This document shows positions 39,313 to 48,207 of a stretch of DNA of 64,000 bases, one piece after another; position 1 is the first letter of the stretch; each line of letters begins with the position of its first letter. Source of the DNA: SAR202 cluster bacterium (GTDB lineage: Bacteria > Chloroflexota > Dehalococcoidia > Lucifugimonadales > UBA3495); contig VGZV01000004.1 in NCBI GenBank assembly GCA_016872385.1, forward strand, positions 1-64,000. The letters run 5' to 3'. The notes beneath the pieces were generated by a model, which was given only the letters and a program-made list of their open reading frames with translations, was not told where the DNA came from and did no database searches. The translations under genes were made by a program, and so were the position numbers.

Positions 39313-42300
39313 TCAGGTAGAAATTATCAGCCCGCCGCTGAGGTATTTCTTCATGAAGTCATCCTCGCTGGCCGGCGTCCTGCCGCGTTCAGTCTTGGCT
39401 ACTTCCCACAGGCCCTTCCCTTCTGGGCCTCCGTCTTCCGCCTTGACAACCCGCACCAGAGTCTCCTTGGGCACTGTGTTGACGGCGTGGTTATCGGCCT
39501 CGCCGCCAAACATAAAGGCCATCTCCACCTTCTTCTTGTGGAACAGGGTATCGGTCTGGTGCATGGGCATGGACCAGTCCCGGGTGATGCTCTGGTGGGA
39601 GCCGTAGCGCAGATTGGCCTGGTAGCCGGTATCTTCAGAGACCGCGCGGCCGTCGGGCCGGGTCTCATGGGCCTTCACGCTCTTCTCGGTAGCCATGAAG
39701 GGCGAGTGCTTAATCATGATTATCTGGTAGGGGTAGGCAGGGTTGTACTTGACCCGCAGCTTGAGCCGCGCCACCTTGAAGAAGGGGTCGTCCGAGGTGG
39801 CGTGCAAGTACGGACGGTCTGCTGGGTTGGCGTCCACATATACGTAGTCGCCATCTTGAATGCCCAGGTCCTGGGCAGCGGCGGGGTTCATGTGCATCTG
39901 GTGGTCGCCGGAAGCAGGCAGCCGCTTGTCCTTCCTGTAAGGGTCTCCAAAGTTGGAGTCCCAGATGTTGTGCCAGATTTCCGCGCTCCATTGGGAGTGG
40001 GCGCGATGGCGGGTTTTGGGGGTCAAGGCGTAGAAGCGGAAACCCTGCTCCCACAAGGGATTCTTGGTCTGTTTTGCTTCAGCCCAGGACATCTTGTTGT
40101 TAGCGATGGTGCGCACGTCTGCGTCCAGGAGCTGCTGCTGGAGCATTGCTGGCGTAATCCCGTAGTTCTCTGGTCGGATGTACGGGTTGGTGGAAACAAT
40201 CACGTTGGGCAAATAGGGAGTAGCTTCCGGCCCCTCCCGGTGGACGATGAAGTTCTCTCCGTATTCAATGGCCTCTGGAATATCCGTGTAGGCATTCAAG
40301 CGCCCCGTGTCGGTAAAGAAAGGGAGGTTCTCGTGGATTTGCTCCCAGAAGGGAATGCGGGGGTAGGTGCGGAAGAGCATTAGGGCGGTGCCGGGTTCGC
40401 CGTACTTGCCCGCCATGATGTCCTCCACCTTGTAAGCGGAGGTGGTGGTGGAAGCGTCCAGCAGCCGCTGGATGTAGATCTGGGGTCTTCCCTCCAGGGC
40501 GAATTTCCAGTAATCCGCGTACCGCTGGTCCTGGAGGATTTCACCCAGCTTCTGGGCCACGCCGGCCAGGATCATGGCGTCGTCCCTGGTGTCATACAGG
40601 GGTTTAAGTCCCTGGCCGCCCCAGATTTGCAGGAAGGGGTTGGAGCAAGACGCCGTCACCTCCAGGTGTTCAAATTCCATCCAGGTGCTGGCGGGCAGCG
40701 TGATGTCCGAGTATTCCGCCGTGGCAGTCATCTCCACGTCCTGGTTGATAATCAGGTCAATCTTGGGGTTGACGTTCTTAATCAGCCCGTAGGCCCATTT
40801 GGCGTTGTTAATCAGGTTTACGTTGGTAAACCACAGAAACTTGGTAGGCGTGGGCATATGGGTAGCGCCGGTAAAGTTCTTGCGCCCGCGGCTGGGGGTG
40901 TCCACAATAAGCGCCTGGTCGCCGTGGTCCCAGTAGGCAGGCTCCTCGTCCTTGGTATAGGCGCGGACCCGGACATCTTTGCCCGAGGCGGCGGGGTCCA
41001 GGCTGGGCATGAAGGGGTCTTCCGCTACCCAGCCCTTAAATCCCGGCCCTGACCAGGGCGCCGACTGGAACAGCGCCGCCTTATAGTTGCCCGCCCAGGC
41101 GTAGCAGCCTGCCCCCGGCTTGCCGATGTTGCCGGTAAGCATCAGCGGCAAGTAAGTGGCGCGGTTGTGCAGGGTGGCGTGGAACCAGTGGTTAATGCCC
41201 TCGCCCACGTGAATTGCCGCGGGTTTGATGGTGGCAATGTCCTGGGCCAGTTGCTCAATCATTGCCTTGGGCGCGCCGCAGATTTCCGCCGTGGCATCCA
41301 GGTCGTAGTCCTGCAGGTGAATTTTGTACATCTCCCACAGGGTCATAGCTTCCACCTGGGAGCCGTCGGCCAGCCGCACCGTGCCCTTCCACTCCAGCTC
41401 CGGGTCCAGGCCCTTGTCCGCCATGACTTTGCCCACGTCGTCGCGGGTGATGGGCTTGAACTCCCCGGTGGCGCGGTCCCTGACCACAAAGTCACCGATG
41501 CGCTTGTACTGGTCATCGGTAAGCCCCTGGATGGTATAGCTGGGGCCGCTCCTGGCCAGGCCGGGCGCATAGTTGGGGAAAACGTCCTGGGCTTGCAGGC
41601 GTTTCAAAGTGTCGGTGCGCACCAGCAAGGGCAGGTCGGTGAATTGCTTGACAAAGGGCTCATCGTACCAGCGCCGGTCCATGATGAGTTTGGAGATAGC
41701 CAGGAAGATGGCGGTGTCCGACAGGCCCGGCCGCACCGAAATCCAGTAGTCGGACTTGGTGGCCGGGGGGCTGTATTCCGGGGAGATGGTGACCACTTTG
41801 CCGCCCCGCTCCATGATTTCAATGAACCAGTGGGAGTCAGGCATCTTGTTTTCCACCAGGTTCTTGCCCACCTGCACGTGCAGCTTGGTGTTGCGGAGAT
41901 CGTTAAAGTCGCAGTCGGCGCACTGCAGGCCGTGGACAAAGGGCTGGCCGGGGGCCTGGTCGCCGTGCCAGGTGTAGTTGGACCAGTTGCGCCCGCCCAG
42001 GGCTTCCTGGGGAGCGACAGAGCGCACCCTGGCGTCCAGCAGCGCCATCATATTGGACATGCGGTACGTGCCGTACTTGCCAATGACGCCCAGCAAACCC
42101 ATGCCGCCCCGGAACTTCATGGTGCGGACTCCCGCCCCGCGAGTCTCGGTAATCATTTCGGGCTGGTAGCCGTCTTTTCCCAGACGGCGGCGGCCATCGC
42201 TGCCGGTGTAGGTCTGGCAGATGGCAATCATGGCGCGGGCAATGTACCCGTTGACTTCATCCCAGGTGGCCCGCAGGAAGGTGTCCGTCCCGCGGGAGTT

Positions 42301-42887
42301 GAACTTGTATTTGTCCCGCAGGGATGGGTCGTCGGACAAAGAGGGAAAGCCATCATCGGCCCATTGCTTCCACCCCTGGCGAATGAAAGGGTATTTCAGG
42401 CGGTACGGCCATAAACCCGGCGGTGCATGGTATATCCCTTGCTGCATCCCCGGGGGTGCCACAGGGCAGTGGCCTGGTTGCCGTAAAGGTCGGTAATTTT
42501 GCCGCAGTCGTAGTTCTGCTCGGAGCGCAGCACCACGCCGTTTTTCACAAAGGCCCGCAGCCGGCACTCGTGGGTGTCATTGGGCGAACAAACCCACGTG
42601 AAACTGCTGTCATAAGCGTACTGGTCGTGATACACCTGTTCCCAGCCGCGGTTGGGGTAATTCTCCAGCGGGTTAATAAGCTGGCTGGTGGGAATCAAGA
42701 CAGGCGCGGCAAACAGCGGTTCCAGCCCTAGAGAACCGATGGATTCTGCCGTGGCCAGCGCCGAAGCTCCCGCCGCTGCGCCCAGCGCAGTCTGCAGGAA
42801 CTGGCGTCGCGATACCTTTGAACCATTGTCCTTCCCGTGCTTTAGCTTGTGCCTGTTCCCTTCAGAGGCCATCTCCTTCTCCCCCAA
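39313..42887 (-). pseudogene. Type II DMSO-reductase-family molybdopterin alpha subunit (NxrA/NarG-like), Tat signal, split by 1-nt frameshift
   Basis: 42396-42887 encodes Tat motif SRRQFLQTALG and the FeS region; 39313-42567 encodes the rest. Adding one C at about 42407-42410 gives ...HPRGCSKGYTMHRRVYGPYRLKYPFIRQGWKQWADDGFP. Confidence 0.85.
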
Positions 42888-43263
42888 TGTTGTAATCTCT
42901 GGACTGACGAAAATACTTATTTCATTTCAAGCTCTTAATTAACGCAGCGCCGTGAAGAGGACGTAAAGAAAGATGGCATTCATGTGAAGTCTTTGTGACA
43001 AAATTCCCAAGCATGGCCGGGCTGTGTGGATGGCTTCATGCGCTGGCTGGATCGCCAGGGTTGGTTCCTTCTTGCCGAAGATGAAACGGCTCTGCTGCCA
43101 TTACCAGGGCTGATTCACTTTCACCGTAGCCGTGGGGCGCACCTGCGTGTGCGCCCTGGTAGAATCCTTGCTACGGGGCAGACACCCTTCGGTTGGCTCA
43201 GGGCAGGCTCCGGTTTGCCCTTACCCTCACCGAAAATGCAACAACCATGTTGCCATGCTGCCA

Positions 43264-43567
43264 GTAGTGTATAAATTTGCTTAAGGACTCAACTCGTCAC
43301 ACCGGCGAAAGCCGGTGTCCAGATAAAGAATAGATACAGTTCTCCACTGGATTCCGGCGGGCCTTGTTCCAAATGTCATTCTGAGTCCCGATTGCATCGG
43401 GACGAAGAATCTAAATTTCCGGAATTGTAGACCCTTCGTCCTTCAGCCGAAGGACTCAGAGTGACAAGAATTGGATGAAAATCGTATTCTCACAGCGAAA
43501 TCATTACTTTTGGAACAAGGCCATTCCGGCGGAAGCCGGAATGACGAAGGGTTAATTGATACACTAC
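43264..43567. mobile_element. Family C inverted-repeat element, interrupted by family D element
   Basis: Ends GTAGTGTATAAATTTG / AATTGATACACTAC, flanked by CATGCTGCCA (43254-43263 / 43568-43577). Confidence 0.75.
43361..43521. mobile_element. Family D element (161 bp), nested
   Basis: GCCTTGTTCCAAA...TTTGGAACAAGGC, flanked by ATTCCGGCGG direct repeats. Confidence 0.8.
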
Positions 43568-43568
43568 C

Positions 43569-43940
43569 ATGCTGCCAGCTTCTTCTCGGCGCTGGCGGGG
43601 CAATGGTAGAATGGGCAGTAAGCTGTCCGCATTCAAACGGGCCGCGCTTTTCAAACTACCGCAGGAGACCAGGTCGATGGAGGACGGGCAGTTCTTGGGC
43701 CGCATCCAGGAAAAGATAGAGCGCATGGCGGGCCGGGCCATTGAGTTGCAAGTGGACCGGGCCGAAGCCACCCAAATCCGGGTGGAGTTGGAGCGGGAAG
43801 TCCCCCTGGTGGTCTTGGGCTCCGACATTTTCCAGTACGCCGGATTTGCCCGCATGTGCATTGAGTACGTGGTGGCGTCCTTGAAGCAGCGCCGGGCCAT
43901 TGACACCCTGGAGTTTCACCTGCTGCTGGCGCGTAACTGA
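43569..43940 (+). CDS. Hypothetical protein
   Basis: ORF ending ...RAIDTLEFHLLLARN; true start likely internal. Confidence 0.5.
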   Translation: MLPASSRRWRGNGRMGSKLSAFKRAALFKLPQETRSMEDGQFLGRIQEKIERMAGRAIELQVDRAEATQIRVELEREVPLVVLGSDIFQYAGFARMCIEYVVASLKQRRAIDTLEFHLLLARN

Positions 43941-43944
43941 CCAG

Positions 43945-44364
43945 GTGGATCCGGAACCCCGGCAGCCGCCCCAGTCTCTGCGCCCCTGGTACTACCAGGC
44001 GTGGTTCCTGTACCCCTCCTTCCTTTTCTGGCCCCTATGGTCAGTGCTGACCATCCGCTCTCCCTGGCGGAGCAGCTTCTTTCTGGGTTCTCTGGCCTGG
44101 GCCGTGCTGATTGTGGGCATTGTCCTGGGCGCGGTGCGGCTGGCCAAGGGCGGCACCATTGCCTACAGCACCGTGGCCCTGGCGGCCCCTGGCCTTTTGC
44201 TTACCGCAATTACCCAGCTGCACTGGCAGGGGTATCGCCGGGTCCTGCTCCAGGAGAGAGAGGCTCCCACAGATGGACAGTCCGGCGCGCCCAAGCCTGC
44301 AGAGGGTGCTGCTGTCCGGCAGAGGCGGGCCGCTTCCCGCCGGGCGCGGCGGCGCAGGCGGTAG
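43945..44364 (+). CDS. Hypothetical two-TM membrane protein
   Basis: GTG start; 'WYYQAWFLYPSFLFWPLWSVLTIRSPW', Arg-rich C-terminus. Confidence 0.55.
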   Translation: MDPEPRQPPQSLRPWYYQAWFLYPSFLFWPLWSVLTIRSPWRSSFFLGSLAWAVLIVGIVLGAVRLAKGGTIAYSTVALAAPGLLLTAITQLHWQGYRRVLLQEREAPTDGQSGAPKPAEGAAVRQRRAASRRARRRRR

Positions 44365-44404
44365 AATCCTACACAGGCACTAGCCAAATTGGAGGCTTAA
44401 ACCC

Positions 44405-45127
44405 ATGCCCCAGCATGAGTCCCAGGAAGAAAAGCCCTACTCGCGCGCCATGGTGGTGATGGCCCACCCCGACGACGCCGACTGGGTCTGTTCCGGCACA
44501 GTGGCCAGGTGGTGCGCCCAGGGCTGGGAGGTGGTGTACGTGCTTTGCACCGACGGCAGCAAGGGCAGCGACGACCCGGAGATGACCTGCGAGAAGCTGG
44601 TGGCCATCCGGCATCAGGAGCAGCTCAACGCCGGCAAGGTGCTGGGATTACATAAGGTGGTGTTCCTGGACTACCCCGACGCCTATTTGCAGCCCACCCT
44701 GGAGCTGCGCCGGGACATTAGCCGGGAAATCCGCCGCTACAAGCCCGACGTGCTAATCTGCTCCAACCCCGTCCGCTCTTTTTCCAGCGACAGTTACGTG
44801 GGCCACCCGGACCATATGGCCTCTGGCGAGGCGGCTCTGGCGGCCGCGTACCCCGCAGCCCGGGACCGGCTCACCTTTCCGGAATTGCTGGCTGAGGGTT
44901 TGGAACCCCACAAAGTGCGGGAAGTGTGGGTTATGGACCAGGACCACGCCAACCAGTACGTGGACATTACCGACTACATAGACACCGCCATTGCGGCGCT
45001 CAAGGAGCATAAGAGCCAGGTGTCCCCGGAGGAAGCGGATACTTACGTGCGCCGCTGGCGCAGCGAGTTGGGCGCCAGGGTGGGCTTCACATATGCCGAA
45101 GCCTTCAAGCGCTTCCGGCTGGGATGA
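44405..45127 (+). CDS. PIG-L family deacetylase
   Basis: 'MVVMAHPDDADWVCSGTVARW', 'YVGHPDHMASGEAAL'. Confidence 0.92.
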   Translation: MPQHESQEEKPYSRAMVVMAHPDDADWVCSGTVARWCAQGWEVVYVLCTDGSKGSDDPEMTCEKLVAIRHQEQLNAGKVLGLHKVVFLDYPDAYLQPTLELRRDISREIRRYKPDVLICSNPVRSFSSDSYVGHPDHMASGEAALAAAYPAARDRLTFPELLAEGLEPHKVREVWVMDQDHANQYVDITDYIDTAIAALKEHKSQVSPEEADTYVRRWRSELGARVGFTYAEAFKRFRLG

Positions 45128-45147
45128 ATATGACTTCCCTCTCTCCG

Positions 45148-45279
45148 GTAGTGTATCAGTTTGCTTAAGGACTTAACTCGTCACACCGGCGGAAGCCGGT
45201 GTCCAGATACAGAATAGATACAGTTCTCTACTGGATTCCGGCGGAAGCCGGAATGACGAAAAGCTAATTGACCCACTAC
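45148..45279. mobile_element. Family C inverted-repeat element
   Basis: GTAGTGTATCAGTTTGCTTAAGG...TAATTGACCCACTAC; close match to the uninterrupted parts of 43264-43567. Confidence 0.65.
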
Positions 45280-45298
45280 CCCCTCTCCTGTCCAACGG

Positions 45299-45459
45299 GC
45301 CTTGTTCCAAAAGTAATGATTTCGCTGTGAGAATACGATTTTCATCCAATTCTTGTCACCCTGAGTCCTTCGGCTGAAGGACGAAGGGTCTAAAATTCCG
45401 GAAATTTAGATTCTTCGTCCCGATTGCATCGGGACGAAGAATGACATTTGGAACAAGGC
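45299..45459. mobile_element. Family D element (161 bp), inverse orientation to 43361-43521
   Basis: GCCTTGTTCCAAAAG...CATTTGGAACAAGGC, flanked by CTGTCCAACGG (45288-45298 / 45460-45470). Confidence 0.8.
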
Positions 45460-45484
45460 CTGTCCAACGGGAGAGGGGGATTTA

Positions 45485-45595
45485 GAGCCTATCCTAATAA
45501 CCGCAGAGAGCGCAAAGAACGCAGAGAGTTTAGATTAGTTTCCCATTATCTCAGCGGTCTCCGGGTGTTCAGCGGTGAGTTTTTAGGATAGGCAC
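45485..45595. mobile_element. Family G MITE-like element
   Basis: GAGCCTATCCTAATAA...TTTTTAGGATAGGCAC, flanked by TTA both sides. Confidence 0.6.
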
Positions 45596-45598
45596 TTA

Positions 45599-45722
45599 GA
45601 GCGTGTGTGAGAATTCCCCGCTCGTGGTGAGCTTGTTGAACCATGAGCAGGTTAAAAGCTACTCATCCTGAGCTTGTCGAAGGATGAGCGGGCTGGGTAG
45701 ACGGCATTTCTCACACACGCTC
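45599..45722. mobile_element. MITE-like element, family B (124 bp)
   Basis: Perfect termini GAGCGTGTGTGAGAA / TTCTCACACACGCTC, flanked by TTA. Confidence 0.8.
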
Positions 45723-45762
45723 TTAGGGGGTGGGGGTGACAGAACCGAGTCCTGCCATTCCC

Positions 45763-46554
45763 CTACCACGGCTTCCGCGCCACCACCTTCACGCTGGCCA
45801 CGTTCTGGGGTATCCCCTCGTCATCGAACCGCACATTCTCGTCGGTAATCCGGATGTCGGTGAAGCCCGCCCGGCGCAGCCGGTCCAGGTAAATGTCCCG
45901 GTGCTCCGCCCCGGCAATGCAAGAGGCCCACGCTTCTGGGTCAACCCGGGCCGGGCCCTCCTTGGTCAGAGCCATCATGTCGGATAAATGAACCCGGCCG
46001 CCTGGGGCCAGCACACGAAAAGCCTCCCGGAACACGGCGTCCTTGTCCGGCGATAGGCACACCACGCAGTTGGAAATCACCACGTCCACGGAAGAGTTGG
46101 GCAGTGGGATATTCTCCATCTCGCCTTGGACAAACTCCACGTTGGTCAGGCCCAGCCTGGCCTGGTTCTGGCGGGCCAGTTCCAGCATGGCTGGAGTCAT
46201 ATCCAGGCCAATGACGTGGCCGGTTTGTCCTACCTGCTGGGAGGCCAGGAAACAGTCAATACCGCCGCCGGAACCCAGATCCAGCACCCGCTCCCCTGGC
46301 TTCAGCCCGGCCAGGGCGGTGGGGTTGCCGCAGCCCGCGGAAGCGGCCACCGCCTCGGCAGGCAAACCGGCAATCTGGCCCTCATTGTAGAGACGCATAG
46401 CCCGGTCCAAGTCTGCGGGGCCGCAGCAACCGGAGTCGCCACAACTTGAGGCGGACGCTTTGGGTGCTTCAGACAGTTCACTCACCCGCTGGGCGCGGGC
46501 ACCGTACTTATTCCTTACCAGCCGTTTGACCTCGTCGGAGTTAGTGTTTGTGCT
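45763..46554 (-). CDS. arsM: Arsenite methyltransferase ArsM (SAM-dependent)
   Basis: ATG at 46554 (MSTNTNSDEVKRLVRNKYGARAQ) with AGGAGGG Shine-Dalgarno just upstream; 'CCGPADLDRAMRLYNEGQIAGLPAEAVAASAGCGNPTALAGLKPGERVLDLGSGGGIDCFLASQQVG'. Confidence 0.88.
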   Translation of the reverse strand, partial: STNTNSDEVKRLVRNKYGARAQRVSELSEAPKASASSCGDSGCCGPADLDRAMRLYNEGQIAGLPAEAVAASAGCGNPTALAGLKPGERVLDLGSGGGIDCFLASQQVGQTGHVIGLDMTPAMLELARQNQARLGLTNVEFVQGEMENIPLPNSSVDVVISNCVVCLSPDKDAVFREAFRVLAPGGRVHLSDMMALTKEGPARVDPEAWASCIAGAEHRDIYLDRLRRAGFTDIRITDENVRFDDEGIPQNVASVKVVARKPW

Positions 46555-46956
46555 CATGGGTTCCCTCCTGTCGCCATTTCCTTGAGTTCCTGCTGGTGCG
46601 CCGTCCAGCGGCGCTGCCAGCGCCTGGGCCACCGTTTCCTGCACCTTGGGCAGCATTTTTTGCCAGACCCGCACCGCGGCCCGCAGCGCTTCCTGGCCGT
46701 CGGGGGTGAGCCAGCACACCCGGCGCTGGCGTCCCCGGCGCTCCTCAGTACGGCACTCTACATAGCCGCCCTCCACCAGTTCCTTCATGGTGGAATAGAC
46801 CATCGCCTCGGTGGGTTCACAGCAGCCCTGGCAGGCCTCCTTGATGGCCTGGTTCAGCCCGTAGCCGTGCACCGGCCCCCGGTTCAGCTGGGCCAGCAGC
46901 AGGAACCGGCATAGGCTGCGCTTCACCAGGTTTTCCCAATAGGCTTCGTCACGCAT
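46552..46956 (-). CDS. PadR-family transcriptional regulator (apparently fused to ArsM in the given sequence)
   Basis: 'CRFLLLAQLNRGPVHGYGLNQAIKE...MVYSTMKELVEGGYVE...RRRVCWLTPDGQEAL'; alternative frame ends ...HQQELKEMATGGNP* on ATGA. Confidence 0.8.
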
Positions 46957-47275
46957 CGGGACACCTTCAAGTGACTACTAAACCAAAATTACTAAACCTT
47001 GTTTAGTATACTGGATTGAGCATATAATTTGTCAAGCTCTCTATTCCTTAGCCGTCCATCCCTGTCCAAACCGCCAGTGGTAGAATGGGATACCCGTTGG
47101 GTTGTAGGTTGATTGTGCAGCAGGTGCGCAAAGCAAAATCACGGTGCTTGGCGGCCTTCGCTATCCCATAAATTCGTTCTCTTCTATACTATAATGGATG
47201 TAACGAGGATCGGAGAGTAGACCACGCCGTAAGGTCGCGGGCCGCATCAGCAACCGTTCACTGGGAGGCGGAGCT

Positions 47276-47833
47276 ATGAATCTCACAGAGGCAGTCATCA
47301 TCCGAGTCTTGGCTGGTGTTCGGGGCGCGGTGCCTTCGACCAAATTGGTCAAGCTTGTATATCTTGTAGATTATCTTCACTTCCAGCATTTTGGGCGCAC
47401 AGTCACTGGCTTACAGTACCAGTGGGACCATTTTGGCCCAAATGCACTGGGGCACGCGATTATCTCTGAAGCTGAGAAATTGGCTCAGAGGGACCTTGTG
47501 AAGATAATTTCACAGCCGAACATTCATGGCGGTGTAACCATAAGTTTTGCACAAAGAACTGGTGTGGAAGGCATTTCTCTTTCCCCTGAGGCTGAGATGG
47601 TGATAGAGGACGTAATCCATGAATATGGCGCACTCTCTGTAAGAGCCATTACCGCCAGAAGCAAGCAAACTGCACCCTTCAAGAACGCCGCCCAGTACCG
47701 TGTGCTTTCCATGGAGCAGTCTTCTCCTGCGATAAGTGCAATAGCGGGTGATTGGGACGCTTTTCAGCGTGACTTGAAAGAGAACGGGACCCTCAGCTTA
47801 GACGAAGTAAAGAGGCGATATAAGATGGCGTAG
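47276..47833 (+). CDS. Panacea (DUF4065)-domain antitoxin-like protein
   Basis: 'KLVKLVYLVDYLHFQHFGRTVTGLQYQWDHFGPNALGHAIISEAEKLA'. Confidence 0.8.
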   Translation: MNLTEAVIIRVLAGVRGAVPSTKLVKLVYLVDYLHFQHFGRTVTGLQYQWDHFGPNALGHAIISEAEKLAQRDLVKIISQPNIHGGVTISFAQRTGVEGISLSPEAEMVIEDVIHEYGALSVRAITARSKQTAPFKNAAQYRVLSMEQSSPAISAIAGDWDAFQRDLKENGTLSLDEVKRRYKMA

Positions 47834-48115
47834 ATGCAGGTTCGTTTTGCTCCATCCGCCATTCGATTCTTGGACCGACAGCCACACAATGTTAGGTCCA
47901 AACTCGTAAATGATGCCGTATGGCTGAACGATCACCCCTACTTTGAACCGGATGATGCTTCCAAGAGGCCTTTTCTTGCTGCACCGGTGATTATAAGGCA
48001 GTTTCAGGATGGTTTTCATTGGATTTTGTATTACATAGACGGAGATTCTCTAATAATAGCCAATATCGGCCTTAGGTCGGAGCCGCCCCACCTTCGCCGT
48101 CCTCCTGATGGATGA
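47834..48115 (+). CDS. RelE/ParE-like toxin candidate
   Basis: 'MQVRFAPSAIRFLDRQPHNVRSKLVNDAVWLNDHPY...VIIRQFQDGFHWILYYIDGDSLIIANIG'; ATG directly follows the upstream TAG. Confidence 0.65.
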   Translation: MQVRFAPSAIRFLDRQPHNVRSKLVNDAVWLNDHPYFEPDDASKRPFLAAPVIIRQFQDGFHWILYYIDGDSLIIANIGLRSEPPHLRRPPDG

Positions 48116-48207
48116 TGTTTAATGCAGCCTTGTGCCTGCGAAATTACAACCTTAAATCTTCTAAACCTGAGCCGTAGTGTGGAATCCAAATATTATGGAG
48201 ACCAGCC

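Noticed and set aside
41167-42414. 415-aa and other long + strand ORFs opposite the molybdoenzyme alpha and beta genes
   Set aside because: Shadow ORFs; minus-strand frames carry the conserved domains.
42396-42420. TGA in the alpha subunit as a selenocysteine codon, given the selB gene
   Set aside because: The downstream coding sequence is in a different frame, so readthrough of TGA would not restore the protein; a 1-nt deletion explains it.
45763-46956. Genuine bifunctional PadR-ArsM arsenic sensor-enzyme
   Set aside because: Alternate frame with ATGA overlap and an RBS before the ArsM ATG favour two genes; kept only as a finding about a likely indel.
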